The notes under the pieces: model-generated
Told to the model about the DNA's origin: nothing
The model's database searches: none
The model's input: the letters and a program-made list of their open reading frames with translations, nothing else
NCBI GenBank assembly: GCA_013350285.1
Contig: JAAXWG010000002.1
Location: 262,513-300,609, forward strand
DNA: 38,097 nt
Origin: Candidatus Altimarinota bacterium
GTDB taxonomy: Bacteria > Patescibacteriota > Gracilibacteria > BD1-5 > UBA6164
Direction: 5' to 3'
Part shown: positions 21,739-32,700 of the stretch, in pieces
Position numbering within the stretch: the stretch's first letter is position 1
Layout: every line of letters begins with the position of its first letter
Made by a program: the position numbers and the translations under genes

Positions 21739-22182
21739 TTATCTAATTTCAATAATAATTTTTACCATTGTTCCTCCTCAAATTTTTACAAAAATAGTAT
21801 GAGTTCCAGATTTTTTTATGTGTCCATCTGGCATTTCAATATCTGATTTTCAAAAATGAAGCTTAAATTGTTGTTTTAGTTTTTCTATAACATCTTTTTC
21901 TCAGATTGATCAAAAAGTTTTCCCTCCTTCTGATTTAGGAAGTTCGAAAGAAATAGTTTTTCCATTCATTTGTTCAAATATTTCATTTCTTTGTTCTACA
22001 ATATCCCTTCTTTGATTTTCTTTTTTTTGTTTTTGCTCTGAAATTTTCTTTTCTATATCATGACTATATTCTTTTGCAAGTCATTTTGGAAAAAGAAAAT
22101 TTGTCGCATATCCATCTTTTACTTCTTTTACTTCTCATTGCTTAGCAACATGAAGAACATTTTTTAAAAATATAACTTTCAT
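21739..22182 (-). CDS. rplI: 50S ribosomal protein L9 (147 aa)
   Basis: N-terminal rRNA-binding domain MKVIFLKNVLHVAKQGEV, DGYATNFLFPKGLA, then a long connecting helix (residues 45-75, EKKISEQKQKKENQ) and a C-terminal domain (KTFGSIGEKDV, SGTHTIFVKI). Length matches L9 (about 148). The family glycines in GEV, PKGLA and GSIG are TGA. It lies 17 bases after nusA and directly before ruvX, so a shared transcript is likely. Confidence 0.95.
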
Positions 22183-22199
22183 AATTTTTTTCTTATTTT

Positions 22200-23258
22200 T
22201 TAATCTATTTCTTGGAGAGAAATTTTATATCCTACAAGATCTGCTGCAAGGTTGACATTTACTCAACCTTTTCCAACTGCTTTTGCTCTTTCTTCTTGTT
22301 TTATAAATACATTTGCTACTCCATTTTCTTCATCTATTTCCACTCTTTCTACTTCTGCTGGAGTAAGAGCTTTTGCTATAATTTCTTTTATATCATTTGT
22401 ATTTGAGATAATATCTATTTTTTCACCACTCAGTTCTTCCATCACTGATTTTACTCTCATTCATTTTTGTCCAATAAGTGTTCCTACTGGATCTATTTCA
22501 TCATAAGCAGTACTTACAAGCATTTTTGTTTTTACTCATGGATGTCTTACTACTCTATCTATCACTACTATACCATCTATTACCTCAGGAACATACTGAG
22601 AAAATATAGCTGGAACAATTTCAGCTCTTTTTCTTGATAATATTACTTTTGGATTTGCTCCATCAGTATTTGATACTTCAGCAATATAAACATAAAATCT
22701 TGCTCATGGAGAATAAGTATCTCTTGATACTTGTTCATTTTTTGGAAGGATAATTTGATTTCCATTATAATCAAAAATGACTTTTCATCCTTCTACAAGA
22801 TCTACTTTCATACTTACAACTGTTCCCTCTTTTCCTACAAATATATCATAGATTTTTTCTTTTTCTGTATCTCCTATTTTTTGGATAATTACTTGTCTTG
22901 CTGCTTGTGAAGCTATTCTTCAAAAAGCCTCAGCATTATCTCCCATAACATCATCGGTCATATCAAGCTCTATTGTATCTCCTTCTTGAAATCATTCAGC
23001 ATCATCTCCTAATTCTTCAAAACTTATTTCAAGAGCTGGATTTTGAACTTCACGAACAAGAGTTTTTTCTACTGTTATTTCTATTTCTCAAGACTCAAGA
23101 TTTAAATGAACATTTACCTTTTCATCCTTATATCCATAATCTTTTTTATAAGCAGTTCTGATTGCTGCTTCTATGATTTCTATAAGTTTTTCTTTTGGAA
23201 TCTTCTTTTCTGCTGAAATCATATTTATAGCAGCTTCTATTTTTTTAATATCTAACAT
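22200..23258 (-). CDS. nusA: Transcription termination/antitermination factor NusA (352 aa)
   Basis: Order of domains: N-terminal RNA-polymerase-binding domain (residues 1-135; AAIRTAYKKDYGYKD, QAARQVI-QKI), S1 domain (about 140-205; GTVVSMKVDLVEGGKVIFD, GARFYVYIAEV), then two KH domains (SRKRAEIVPAIFSQYVPEV; DPVGTLIGQKGMRVKSV; GVNVNLAADLVG). The length is that of a short NusA without C-terminal acidic repeats. KH glycines (GQKG, KGG) include TGA. First gene of nusA-rplI-ruvX-exchanger. A leader with tandem hairpins precedes it. Confidence 0.95.
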
Positions 23259-23283
23259 ACGATAACTAAATAAAAATATAAAA

Positions 23284-23324
23284 GTTTTCTTAAAAGAAAA
23301 CGAGAATTTGTGTCCAAATCCTCG
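23284..23324 (-). promoter_or_regulatory. Tandem hairpins with U-run in the nusA leader (possible attenuator)
   Basis: On the minus strand a 10-bp stem (CGAGGATTTG, GACA loop, CAAATTCTCG, one wobble pair) is followed at once by TTTTCTTTT. A second stem, GTTTTCTT/AAGAAAAC, overlaps it by one base. A GC-containing stem plus U-run before nusA has the form of an intrinsic terminator. Confidence 0.6.
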
Positions 23325-23350
23325 CCCTTCTTCTAAATACAGAGTACATT

Positions 23351-23377
23351 ATAATGATTTTTTTAAAAATTCAAGAA
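23351..23377 (-). promoter_or_regulatory. Probable nusA promoter
   Basis: A perfect TATAAT (minus strand, about 23351-23356) with TTGAAT 15 bases further upstream. Spacing is short but the -10 is ideal. The transcript would start shortly before the leader hairpins. Confidence 0.5.
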
Positions 23378-23403
23378 AAGTTGAAAAAATTGATTTAAAA
23401 AAG

Positions 23404-25926
23404 TTATTGGGTTTTATCTAAATCTATTTCAAATGGTTTTTCTAGTGGCTTTACAGCAGTATCTGGAATAGGTTCGCACCAAAATGTCCCCCAAGCTTTA
23501 CGAGTACCTGACATAGATATCTTTAATTTTGCTTTATCAACAACACTTCAGTTTACTTTTCATTCTCAAGTAACATTTAAATCATCTATACAGTTTTTTG
23601 TATCCTTATCTAATCAAAATAAATCAAAAGATGATGAAGGTCATCAAGCCTTAAGTTTTCATTCCCATTTTGTATCTACTAAATTTCATTTATCATCAAC
23701 TCATCATACTACTTTTACTTCTAGTGTTGCACTCCATCAATCATTATTGTATGTTTGTTTTGCTCATCAAGACACTGTTCAATTTTCTATAATTACTTTT
23801 ATTGGTAATCTAATTTTATCTCATATTGGATATGATTTTTCATATATTCAATCAAAAGCACTTGCATCAGCATAAACTCTAATTGAAGTTTTTACAAAAT
23901 CATCTATTTTTCAAGTAACTATGTTATCTATATAATCATCAAATCCATTTCAAACAATCTTTTTAAGAGCTTCTTTATATCATTCTAAACTATGTTTAAA
24001 CTGTTCTTTTACAAAATCTTTATAATTTCAAGCAACTGTTTCTCAAGCTCATTTTGCATTTTTAATTATTGTTGCTAATCATTCTCTAAGAATCTCTGTT
24101 AATTTTTTACTTACTATAATCTCAGCTTGTTTTATCTCAGCAACAATTGCTTGCTTAGCCTCTAGTTCAACTGCTTTAGTCAGTAATCCCATTGCTTCTT
24201 TAGATGTTAAGCTTTTTAATCATCATTTTTCAGCATTGGCTCATATTTTTGTAACAAAATTCACAACTTTACTTCAAAAATTCTTTGCTACTTCTTTTCA
24301 TCCTGCTCCTGCTGTTCATTGTAAAAGTACTTTTGATCATCCTATAAAAGATAAACCAACATCAAGTCATCCTTCAATTAATGTTCATACAGTTGCTTGT
24401 TTATCAGCAATTTTATAAATTCATTTTCAAAAACCTGTAAACATTCAAACTGTTAATTTTGCCAATCAACCTACTCACCAACTTGTCCGTCCTTCTCAAA
24501 TAGTTCATTCTATAGCATTTTTTATTGCATCTTCAGCTCATTCAAGCTGTCATCAAGCATCCTTTAATACATCTGATCCCGATACTCACTTATCATAATT
24601 ATTTCATATCCTTTTAAAATTTGATCATATTTCACTCGTTACTTCATCAAGAGTATTTCAATTTGCCAAACCAAATCATGCATCCATTGTAGATTTTGTT
24701 ACTGCACTTGCTGTATCAAGAGTTACTCAAACAACAGTTTTGGCTCAATTAAATCATTTTTTTGCTCATTCCCATGTCATATTCGCTGCTGATTTTAATC
24801 AACTTTTTATTGTATCTATTGTATCCGAGCTAGTAACAGAACTTTGAGATAAAGTATCATAGGCAGTTCAAAGATCATCATCTGATACTGCATAAACTTT
24901 TGATAATAAATATGATTTCTTATTTGCTATTTTTTTTATATCAGAAAGTGATATAAGATTACTTTTGTTCACTTTTCATAATTGTGTTTCTGCATTTTTA
25001 GTAAATTCTTCCATATATGAAAGATATTGTTTAGATAGTTCAACATCATCTTTTGAAAAATATTCATTTCATTTAATTGAATTAAGTTTATTTTTTACAT
25101 CTAATATATTTGTTTTTACAAAATTAAGAGATGATTTAGCTAAGTAATAATCTCAAGTCTCAATTTGTTTTAAAGCAGTATCAATATAAATCATATGATT
25201 TTTTATTTCATCTATTTTTTTATTTAAAGATGATAGTTTTTTCATTTTATCTTCAAATACTTGGGCTTCTCATTTTAAATCTTTATTATCCTTATAAAGC
25301 TCTGATAAAATAACACTACTCGTTAATAAATATATTGTATCTTTGGTAATTTTTTTTCCTAAATCAAGTGAATACATAGTTTTTTGGTATTCAAAATTTG
25401 ATTTTGCAAATAGATTTACAATTTTTGAAGTATCAATACTTTCATAATTAGCTATCAATATTTCTTCTCATACCAAACTTTCTGTAATATTTTTTGTTAT
25501 TTCTGCAATAAATTTTCTAGATTTTTTATCTTTTTTTAAAACAATGTCAGTAAAATCAAAATATTCACTTTTAAAAGGTTCCAGTAGTTTTTTTATTTCT
25601 ATATTTTTTTGATATAATTCATTTGTCAATTTTATAGTCTCATCTATTTTTCATTTTTTTAATTTATTGTACTCTTTGTATCAAGGAAGTATCTCTTCTT
25701 GGTTTCAAAGATAATATGGAGTTGATAAATATATCATACTGATTGTATCATTTTTTGTATAATACCCTGCTTCTTTAGAATCTTTAGGACTTGGTAAATC
25801 AAAAGAAAATGGATTTTCAGGAATATTAATATTTTTATCACTTGAAAGCCAAAAATATATTCATATAGAAACAAAAAGTAATAATAATACTATTACTAAA
25901 CTTAGAAATTTTTGTTTAGATTTCAT
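23404..25926 (-). CDS. Membrane-anchored Gly/Ala-rich protein of unknown function (840 aa)
   Basis: I do not recognise the family. A basic start (MKSKQKF) and a transmembrane helix at about residues 9-30 (SLVIVLLLLFVSIGIYFWL) anchor it. Residues 60-385 are Lys/Ser/Asn-rich and mostly helical. Residues 385-560 are rich in Gly, Ala and Val with amphipathic patterns (GAKKGFNGAKTVVGVTLDT, GLDVGLSFIGGSKVL, GTAGAGGKEVAK), reminiscent of pore- or colicin-like segments. Residues 560-660 are charged helices, and the last 180 form a beta-rich domain with two Cys (NCIDD, WCEPIPDT). I checked the frame for TAA/TAG and found none. Glycines of the central region are mainly TGA. An exported effector, toxin or adhesin is possible but unproven. 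Confidence 0.8.
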
Positions 25927-25937
25927 AATTCTTACAT

Positions 25938-25975
25938 AAAAAAATAAGACTTTTTTAGTTTAGTCTTATTTTTTT
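25938..25975 (-). terminator. Rho-independent terminator of ftsZ
   Basis: Stem AAAAATAAGAC with complement GTCTTATTTTT and A/T runs on both sides. It lies 28 bases past the ftsZ stop and just before the next gene start. Confidence 0.85.
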
Positions 25976-26002
25976 TATAGTCAATAGTATTGAAAACTCT
26001 TT

Positions 26003-27235
26003 CTATTTCTTCACTTTTCTCAAAAATGTAGGAATATCTAAATCATCTTCTGCTGGTTTTTGTGAATGAGAAGAAATTGGAGATGTGCTTATTCCATTTC
26101 CACTATGAGAAGATGGATTTACTCTTGTGTCATTTACTGCTCTTTTTCAAAAAGGATTATTTTTAAATTCATTTACAGTACTTATCTTTCCATCACCAAA
26201 TTTTTTATTTGAATTTTCATCAAATCAAGTCGCAACAACTGTTATTTTTATTTCTCCTGTATAGTCAGCATTAAGAGTTGCTCCAAATATAATATTTGCC
26301 TCAGTATCAACTGATTCAGTAATAATTCTTGCTGCTTCATCTACCTCAAACATAGAAAGGTCTGTTCCTCAAGTAATATTAAAAAGAAGTCCTCTTGCTC
26401 CAGCAATAGAAAGCTCTAAAAGTGGGCTATCAATTGCTGATCTTGCTGCTTCTACTGCCCTATTTTCTCATGAACCATATCCTATTCCCATAAGTGCTGA
26501 CCCTGCATTTTTCATAACTGATCGTACATCAGCAAAATCAACATTAATAAGTCAAGGTTGAGTAATAAGATCAGATATACCTTGTACTCATTGATTTAGT
26601 ACTTCATCTACGATAGAAAAAGCATCTAAAAGTGGAGTTTTTTTATCTATAATAGAAAGTATTCTATCATTTGGTATAGTGATAAGAGTATCTACTTTTT
26701 CTTTTAAAGCCTCATATCCATCAATAGATTTACTCATTCTATTTTGTCATTCAAAAGCAAATGGTTTTGTTACTACTCATACTGTTAAAGCTCCTAGTTC
26801 TTTTGCTATTTCTGCTACAACAGGAGCGGCACCAGTTCAGGTTCCTCCTCCAAGTCCACAAGTAATAAATACCATATCAGCTCAAGAAAGTGCTGCTTTT
26901 ATTTCTTCTCTTGATTCTTCTGCTGCTTTTTTTCCTATATCTGGATTACTTCCTGCTCCAAGTCCACAAGTAATAACCTTTCAGATATTGATTTTTCTTT
27001 CTGGAAGAGATCTAAATAAGGCCTGTGCATCTGTATTAAGTGAAATAAATTCTACTCATTCAAGTCATCCTTCGATCATTCTATTCACTGCATTTGATCA
27101 ACCACCACCTACTCAAACAACAATAATTTTTGCTACAGGTGAAATAGAATCAGATATATTTATTTCCTCTGGTCAAGATGACTTTTTTGGATTTTTTGTA
27201 AGTAAATTTTTTAATTTATCTTCTCTTTTTATCAT
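26003..27235 (-). CDS. ftsZ: Cell division GTPase FtsZ (410 aa)
   Basis: Tubulin-like protein forming the division ring. Visible motifs: VGVGGGGSNAVNRM near residue 40, NTDAQAL, the tubulin signature GGGTGTGAAP (about 130-140) with TGA inside it, [19 protein letters not shown] and the MGIGYGSGENRA loop. A variable linker of about 60 residues leads to the C-terminal peptide [10 protein letters not shown], which FtsA binds. The conserved Arg in DFADVR is CGA, so CGA is still Arg here. It follows ftsA with a 51-base gap. Stop TAG. Confidence 0.97.
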
Positions 27236-27286
27236 AATATATTAAATTACAAAACTAAAATTAATGTTCTTATTTTTTTATTTTTT

Positions 27287-28525
27287 TTAAGGAAGGAGTC
27301 TCTTAAACACTTTTATAATAGAAGAAAATACTCCTGTTACATTAAGTGAAAAAAATGATGCTGGTGCAGAATATTTTTTTGCAAGTATCATTGTTCCTAT
27401 AGCTGAAGCAAATACAGGATCACTTATTGTTGTATCAGCAAGACTATCTTTTTCTACAGGTGTTCCTATAAAACAAGGGAGTCTTAAGATATCTTTTGCT
27501 ACTTCAAGAAGTCCTCTTGCTTTTGCTCATCCTCATACAAGAATTGCTCATTCTGGAAGCATTCCATCCTTTCCTACCTTTCTTAATTCTTCTCTTACGA
27601 AAAAGAGTATTTCCTCATATCTTGCTGTTGCTATTTTAGAAAGATATAATCTTGAAAGCATCATATTTTCTCAAATATTCAATCTTGATAAATCTATCTC
27701 ATCTTCTCCTCATTTTAGTATATCTTCTGAAAGATTTAATTCAGAAAATTCTAATTTGAGTTTTTCAGCAACATCAATAGAAGTTCTCAATCAAAGAGCA
27801 ATATCATTTGTTACATTATCTCCTCCTATGGGAATAATAGAAGAAAATTTTAATGATCCTTCTTCAAATACAGTAACTCCTGTTGTAGAAGCACCAATAT
27901 CTATACACACTACACCAAGTTCTTTTTGTCTTTTTGTCAAAACTCCTTCTGGAGCAGATAAAAGATTTGGATATATATCATAAACCTCTATTCCTACATC
28001 AGCAACTGCTTTTTTAATATTACTCAACACATTTAAATTCATTGAAAAAATATGGGCTACTGCTTCTAGTTTTCTTGCTGACATTCCAAGAGGGTTTTTT
28101 ACTCCTTCTTCCAAATCAACAACAAAATATTCTGGGATTACTTTTAAAATTTCTTTATTTGGCATATCAACTCCATTTTTACACATTTCAAGCACTCTAT
28201 CAATATCATCTTGAGCTATCTCAGATCCAGATATAGCAACCACTCATTTACTGGTAATTACTTCAAAAGAAGAAGAATTAAAAGATAAAAAAGCTCAAGA
28301 AACTTGCTCTCCTGCCATTTTTTCAGCATCTTCAAGGGATTTATCAAGATTACTTTTAAATTCTTCCATATCAAGGATGTTTCCTTTTCTAATTGCATTT
28401 GAAGAAGCAATTCCTATTCAAAGAACATGGAAGCTCTTAGTTTCGCCTTCTTCAAATCTTCATATTACTGTTCTTATTTTAGATGTTCAAATATCTATAG
28501 CAGTAATAGTTCCGTCAAAACTCAT
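27287..28525 (-). CDS. ftsA: Cell division protein FtsA (412 aa)
   Basis: Actin-fold membrane tether for FtsZ. Phosphate 1 motif AIDIGTSKIRTVIG at residues 9-22, the SHS2-like 1C domain (SSNAIRKGNI, LDKSLEDAEKMAG), then VVCIDIGASTTGVTVFEEG (phosphate 2) and GGDNVTNDIA. The adenosine motif ILVGGGAKARGLLEVAK follows, with glycines as TGA and GGA. The C-terminal end VFSSIIKVFKRLLP is an amphipathic membrane-targeting helix. Length standard. ftsA-ftsZ order is the usual division pair; a promoter lies in the divergent region 28526-28753. Confidence 0.96.
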
Positions 28526-28559
28526 ATTTTTTATAAGGTTAAAGTTAATGTTCTAATAT

Positions 28560-28589
28560 TTTATACAGCTTTTGTATTGTTTAAAGCAA
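28560..28589 (-). promoter_or_regulatory. Probable ftsA promoter
   Basis: Minus strand TTGCTT (28589-28584), 18-base spacer, TATAAA (28565-28560), about 35 bases before the ftsA start. It uses the same -35 hexamer as the divergent promoter at 28696. Confidence 0.55.
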
Positions 28590-28695
28590 AGAAATATATT
28601 TCCTACAACTTTTTTTACAAAGGGAATTATATTGAGATATACTTCTTTTTCCACAAAAAATTTTAAATAATGTTAAAAAAATAAGGCTTCTTTGT

Positions 28696-28724
28696 TTGCT
28701 TTTAAGAAATAAATAGGATACAAT
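28696..28724 (+). promoter_or_regulatory. Probable promoter of the membrane phosphatase gene
   Basis: TTGCTT (28696-28701), 17-base spacer, TACAAT (28719-28724), 29 bases before the ATG. The -10 is identical to that of the pilin promoters. Confidence 0.6.
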
Positions 28725-28753
28725 AAGATAAAATTATTTAAATAATTAACTTT

Positions 28754-29953
28754 ATGAAGTATTTAGTTAATATAACAAATCTCCTTGTTGTTATAATTCT
28801 TCTCCTCAATGTTGTATTTATTTATTTTTGATGAGACTCTATTCTTGGAAGTCAAGGAATAGAAAAATATTCTATTCCAAGTCTTATTTTTATCATAGAA
28901 GCTCTTCTTATAATTTCTATAATAAAAATAGTGTATGAAAAACCTATCATTGATTTAGAATATACTATTAAAAAATTTCTTTATGGAAAAATAAAAGCAT
29001 GACCTATAGAAATAGAAAAGTCTGTAAATCCTCATCTTAATTATATTATCTTATTTTTTACAAATACTCTCACAACTCTCAAAAATATAAAGGATGAGTT
29101 TATTCACGGAAAAGAAATAAAATCAGAAGTAGAACTCGGAAAAGAAATTCAGTCAAAACTCCTTGAGAAAAAACTAGGCTCTATCCCTTCTCTCAATGTT
29201 GTTGCAAAATCAAAACCAGCATGAGAAATAGGATGAGATAGTTATGATGTGATTCAAGAGTGAGATAACTATTATGTGTATGTATGAGATGCAACAGGGC
29301 ATTGAGTTGGAGCTTGATTTATTATGATGATGGTAAATGCTCTTATCTCTTGATTTTCAAAAATCTATGAATCATGAGCAAAAATTCTTGCTGAAACAAA
29401 TGAGGTTTTGAAACCAAGAGTAAAAGCAAATCTTTTGATGACTATGCTTCTTATTAGATGGAATGAAAAAGAAAAAAGACTTTTTATGACAGGAGCTGGG
29501 CATGAAAATCTTATCGTATACAAGCATAAACTCAATAAATGCTTTAAAATAAAATCTTGATGAGTTGCACTTGGTATGATAAAGGATATTTCTAAACTAC
29601 TCAAAGAGCAAGAAATAAAATTTGAAATAAATGATATTCTTGTACTTTATAGTGATGGAATAACAGAAGCTATTAATCAGGGGAAAAAAGATGGAAATGA
29701 ACAAAGGTTTTGAGAAGAAAGACTTGTATCAGCAATACAAAATGCTCCAAATATATATGGGAAAGATTATAAAAGTACTTCTAATGTATTTAACAATATT
29801 AGTATAGAACTTTCAAAATTTATGGGATACAACCATATTCAAATGGATGACATCACTCTTGTCGTGGCTCATTATAGAGGAGAAGAATATAATATAAATG
29901 AGGATAAAGAAACTCCTCTTGCTGAGGATTTTATTACAGAATGGAAATGGTAA
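28754..29953 (+). CDS. Membrane-bound SpoIIE-type PP2C phosphatase (399 aa)
   Basis: Two transmembrane helices (about residues 8-27 and 42-64) are followed by a linker and the RsbU/SpoIIE-type phosphatase domain (about 130-385). Conserved elements: GKEIQSKLL (the typical linker helix of RsbU-like enzymes), GEIGGDSYDV, GDATGHGVGAG, TGAGHENL, YSDGITEA and MDDITLVV, so the metal-binding aspartates are intact. These enzymes dephosphorylate Ser/Thr residues, often on STAS-domain antagonists; no such partner is in the window. The VirB4-like ATPase follows in the same direction after 116 bases. It is a second phosphatase of the same family as the one in the pilus operon. TGA encodes several active-site glycines. 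Confidence 0.92.
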
Positions 29954-30069
29954 AATTTTAAACATAAATTTTTTAATTTTTCTAGTCCAATTAAAGCAAA
30001 AATTTGAAATAAATGTTTTGTAAAATATAATGTTGTGCAAGACATTTATTTTTTATACAAAATCTCCCT

Positions 30070-31929
30070 GTGGAAAAACAAGAAAAACTGCTCGCACTTA
30101 TAAAAAAAAGGTATAATTGAGATATTTTTTGATATAATTGAGACTTATATCAAGAAGGAACAGAAAAAAAACAAGAAGAAACTTTTTCAAAACAAGATGA
30201 AAAAATAATACTTGAAGTAGAAAAAGATTACAAAGAAGCTCTTGCTTATATAAAAGATATTATTTCTCCTGCTTTTTTAAAAGTATTTCCTGATAAAATC
30301 AGAATTAATAATACTTTTGTAAAGACTTATTTTGTCTATTCTTATCCGACTTTTTTGGAATGAAATTGGCTATCACCTGTTATTAATTGGGATGTAAAAT
30401 TTGATGTAAGTCTCTATATTTACCCTATTGATTCAGCTTACATACAAAAATATTTAAGAAAAAGACTTACTCAACTCTATTCTGAAAGAAGTATAAATGC
30501 AGAAAAATGACTTATTCATGACCCAGCAGTTGATGCACAAATACAAGATGTAGAAGAACTCAGAGAAAAACTTACAAGAGGAATGGAAAAATATTTTCAT
30601 TTTTGAATTTATATCACTCTTTATGCAGAAGATGAAGAAAAACTCAATAAAATAGGAAAAGATATAGAAACTATTTTGGCTGGAAGAAATGTCCTTCAAA
30701 AACAAAGTTATTTGAGAGCAGAACAAGGATTTATCTCTACGGGACCTTTTGCAAAAGACGAACTTGGAGTCTATAGAAATATATCTACTTGATGACTTTC
30801 TACTACTTTTCCTTTTAGTTCATCTACTCTAAGTCATGACGAAGGAATTCTTTACGGAATAAATACTCACAATAATTCATTAATAATTTTTGATAGATTT
30901 AAAATGGAAAATGCAAATATGTGTGTATTTGCAAAATCATGATCTTGAAAATCTTTTACTGTAAAACTAGAAATTTTAAGAAGTCTTATGCTTGGAACTG
31001 ATGTAATCATTGTTGATCCAGAAAATGAGTATAAGCCTCTTGTTGATACTGTTGGAGGAAGTTATCTTAATGTCAGTCTTAATGCAAAAGAAAGAATCAA
31101 TCCTTTTGATCTTCCTCTTTGACTCAAAGACCAAGAAACAAGATCTTGAGATTTACTCAGAAATGCTGTTATAAATCTTCTTGGGCTTATGAATCTTATG
31201 CTTTGAAAACTCAATTCAGAAGAGGAGTCTATAATGGAAAAAGCTCTTATCACAACCTATAGTCTCAAATGAATTACCTTAGAAGATGATAGTGCTATTG
31301 GAAAAGAAATTCCTATTATGAAAGATTTACAAGATGTTCTTGAAACAATGGAATGAGGAAAAGGACTTGTAAGAAGAATGGAAAAGTATACAACTTGAAT
31401 TTTTTCTTGAATATTTAGCCAAAGAACAAATATTGATCTCCAAGATTGACTTCAAGTTTTTTCTGTAAGAGACCTTGATGAAATTTTGAGACCTATTGCA
31501 ATGTTTGTTATTCTTAATCATATATGGAATAAAGTAAGAAGCTCTACTAAAAAAAGGCTCCTTGTCATAGATGAAGCATGGAATATTATGCAATATGATG
31601 ATACTGCAAAATTTCTGTTTTGACTTGTAAAAAGAGCAAGAAAATATAATTTAGGAATAACAACTATTACTCAGGATGTAGAAGATTTTGTAAAAAGTTC
31701 TTATGGAAAACCTATTGTAACAAACTCATCTATTCAGCTTCTTCTTAAACAATCTAGTGCTTCTATAGATATATTACAAGATGTTTTTAAGCTTACTGAA
31801 CAAGAAAAGTATATTCTTCTTAATTCTTGAGTTGGACAGGGATTATTTTTTGCTGGAACTGAGCATGTATGAATCCAAATTGTAGCAAGTTTTTATGAAG
31901 AAAAAGTCGTCTCAACAAGTTTTAAATAA
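30070..31929 (+). CDS. VirB4/TraC-like ATPase (619 aa from GTG)
   Basis: Conjugation/type IV secretion-type ATPase. Walker A SGSGKSFT is at about residues 290-297, with both loop glycines as TGA. It is followed by VIIVDPENEYKPLV, which is characteristic of VirB4/TraC, then Walker B LLVIDEAWNIM (about 497-507) and the TTITQDVEDF helix. An N-terminal domain of about 270 residues precedes the motor (ISTGGLSTTFPFSS, GINTHNNS). The frame is open from 30031, but no ATG lies upstream of the conserved part. GTG 30070 is the only canonical start and gives VEKQEKLLALIKK; TTA or ATA starts a little upstream cannot be excluded. No other secretion genes are adjacent. Confidence 0.85.
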
Positions 31930-31955
31930 AACTTTATTTCTTAATATTTCTTCTT

Positions 31956-32669
31956 ATGCAAAAAAGATTTCTTCCTATTGTAAGTGCTTTTATAAGTATT
32001 ATCATTTCTGCTTGGATATCACTTACTCCTTTGGCTTGAGTGACACAGAAAGACATATCTGATAAATATTATAGTCTCATTACTCCTGCTCCTTTTACTT
32101 TTTCTATTTGGAGTCTTATTTATCTTGCTTGGATAGGGGTATCCTTTCTTATAGCAACGAAAAAAATTAAAATTTCAAAAAGAGAAAATTTATTTTTTTC
32201 TCTCTCTATGTTTCTTACAAGTCTTTGGCTATTTCCTTGGCATCTTGATGAAATAGCTATCAGTCTTGGAGTAATTTTACTTATTATTGCTTCTTTTATT
32301 TATCTTTTTTCTCTTTCAAGAAAAAGTGAAAAAATATTTAGATATACTATTGATTTGTCTCTTTGATGGATATTTATTGCAACTATTGCAAATACAACAG
32401 TTTTTCTCGTAAGTAAAGGAGTTAATATAGGACTTACTTGGGTTTTTATGGCTCTTTGAGTTTTAGCTCTTGTAAATGGTATTATTGTCAAAAAATATAA
32501 AAATTTTATTCCTTCTTTTGTTTTTCTTTGGGCTTCGCTTGGAATCTATATAGAACAAGAAAATATGATTCTCAAGAAAACTATTATTAGTCTTGCTTTT
32601 ATATTTATTCTTTTTCTTGTAAAAGAATTTTTTATAAAAGATGAAAAGAAAAAAAATAAACTAAGTTAA
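31956..32669 (+). CDS. TspO/MBR-like tryptophan-rich membrane protein (237 aa)
   Basis: Six or seven hydrophobic helices. The segment LITPAPFTFSIWSLIYLAWIGV matches the conserved P-F-x-W-L-IY signature of tryptophan-rich sensory proteins of the TspO/MBR type, and LWLFPWHLDEI resembles its later Trp-rich helix. All tryptophans are TGG and the four TGA codons read as Gly. Known relatives bind porphyrins or other hydrophobic ligands; function here is open. It lies 26 bases after the VirB4-like gene. The family assignment rests on few motifs, so it is moderate. Confidence 0.65.
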
Positions 32670-32700
32670 ATTTTATTTATTTTAATAGCTTTATTAAATT

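Noticed and set aside
26679-27245. A 188-residue plus-strand open frame with Ser/Pro-rich translation
   Set aside because: It is antisense to ftsZ, which has all family motifs on the minus strand.
30070-31929. Assignment as a FtsK/HerA DNA translocase
   Set aside because: The VDPENEYKPLV segment and the IDEAWNIM Walker B fit VirB4/TraC better; no FtsK gamma domain or membrane helices are present.
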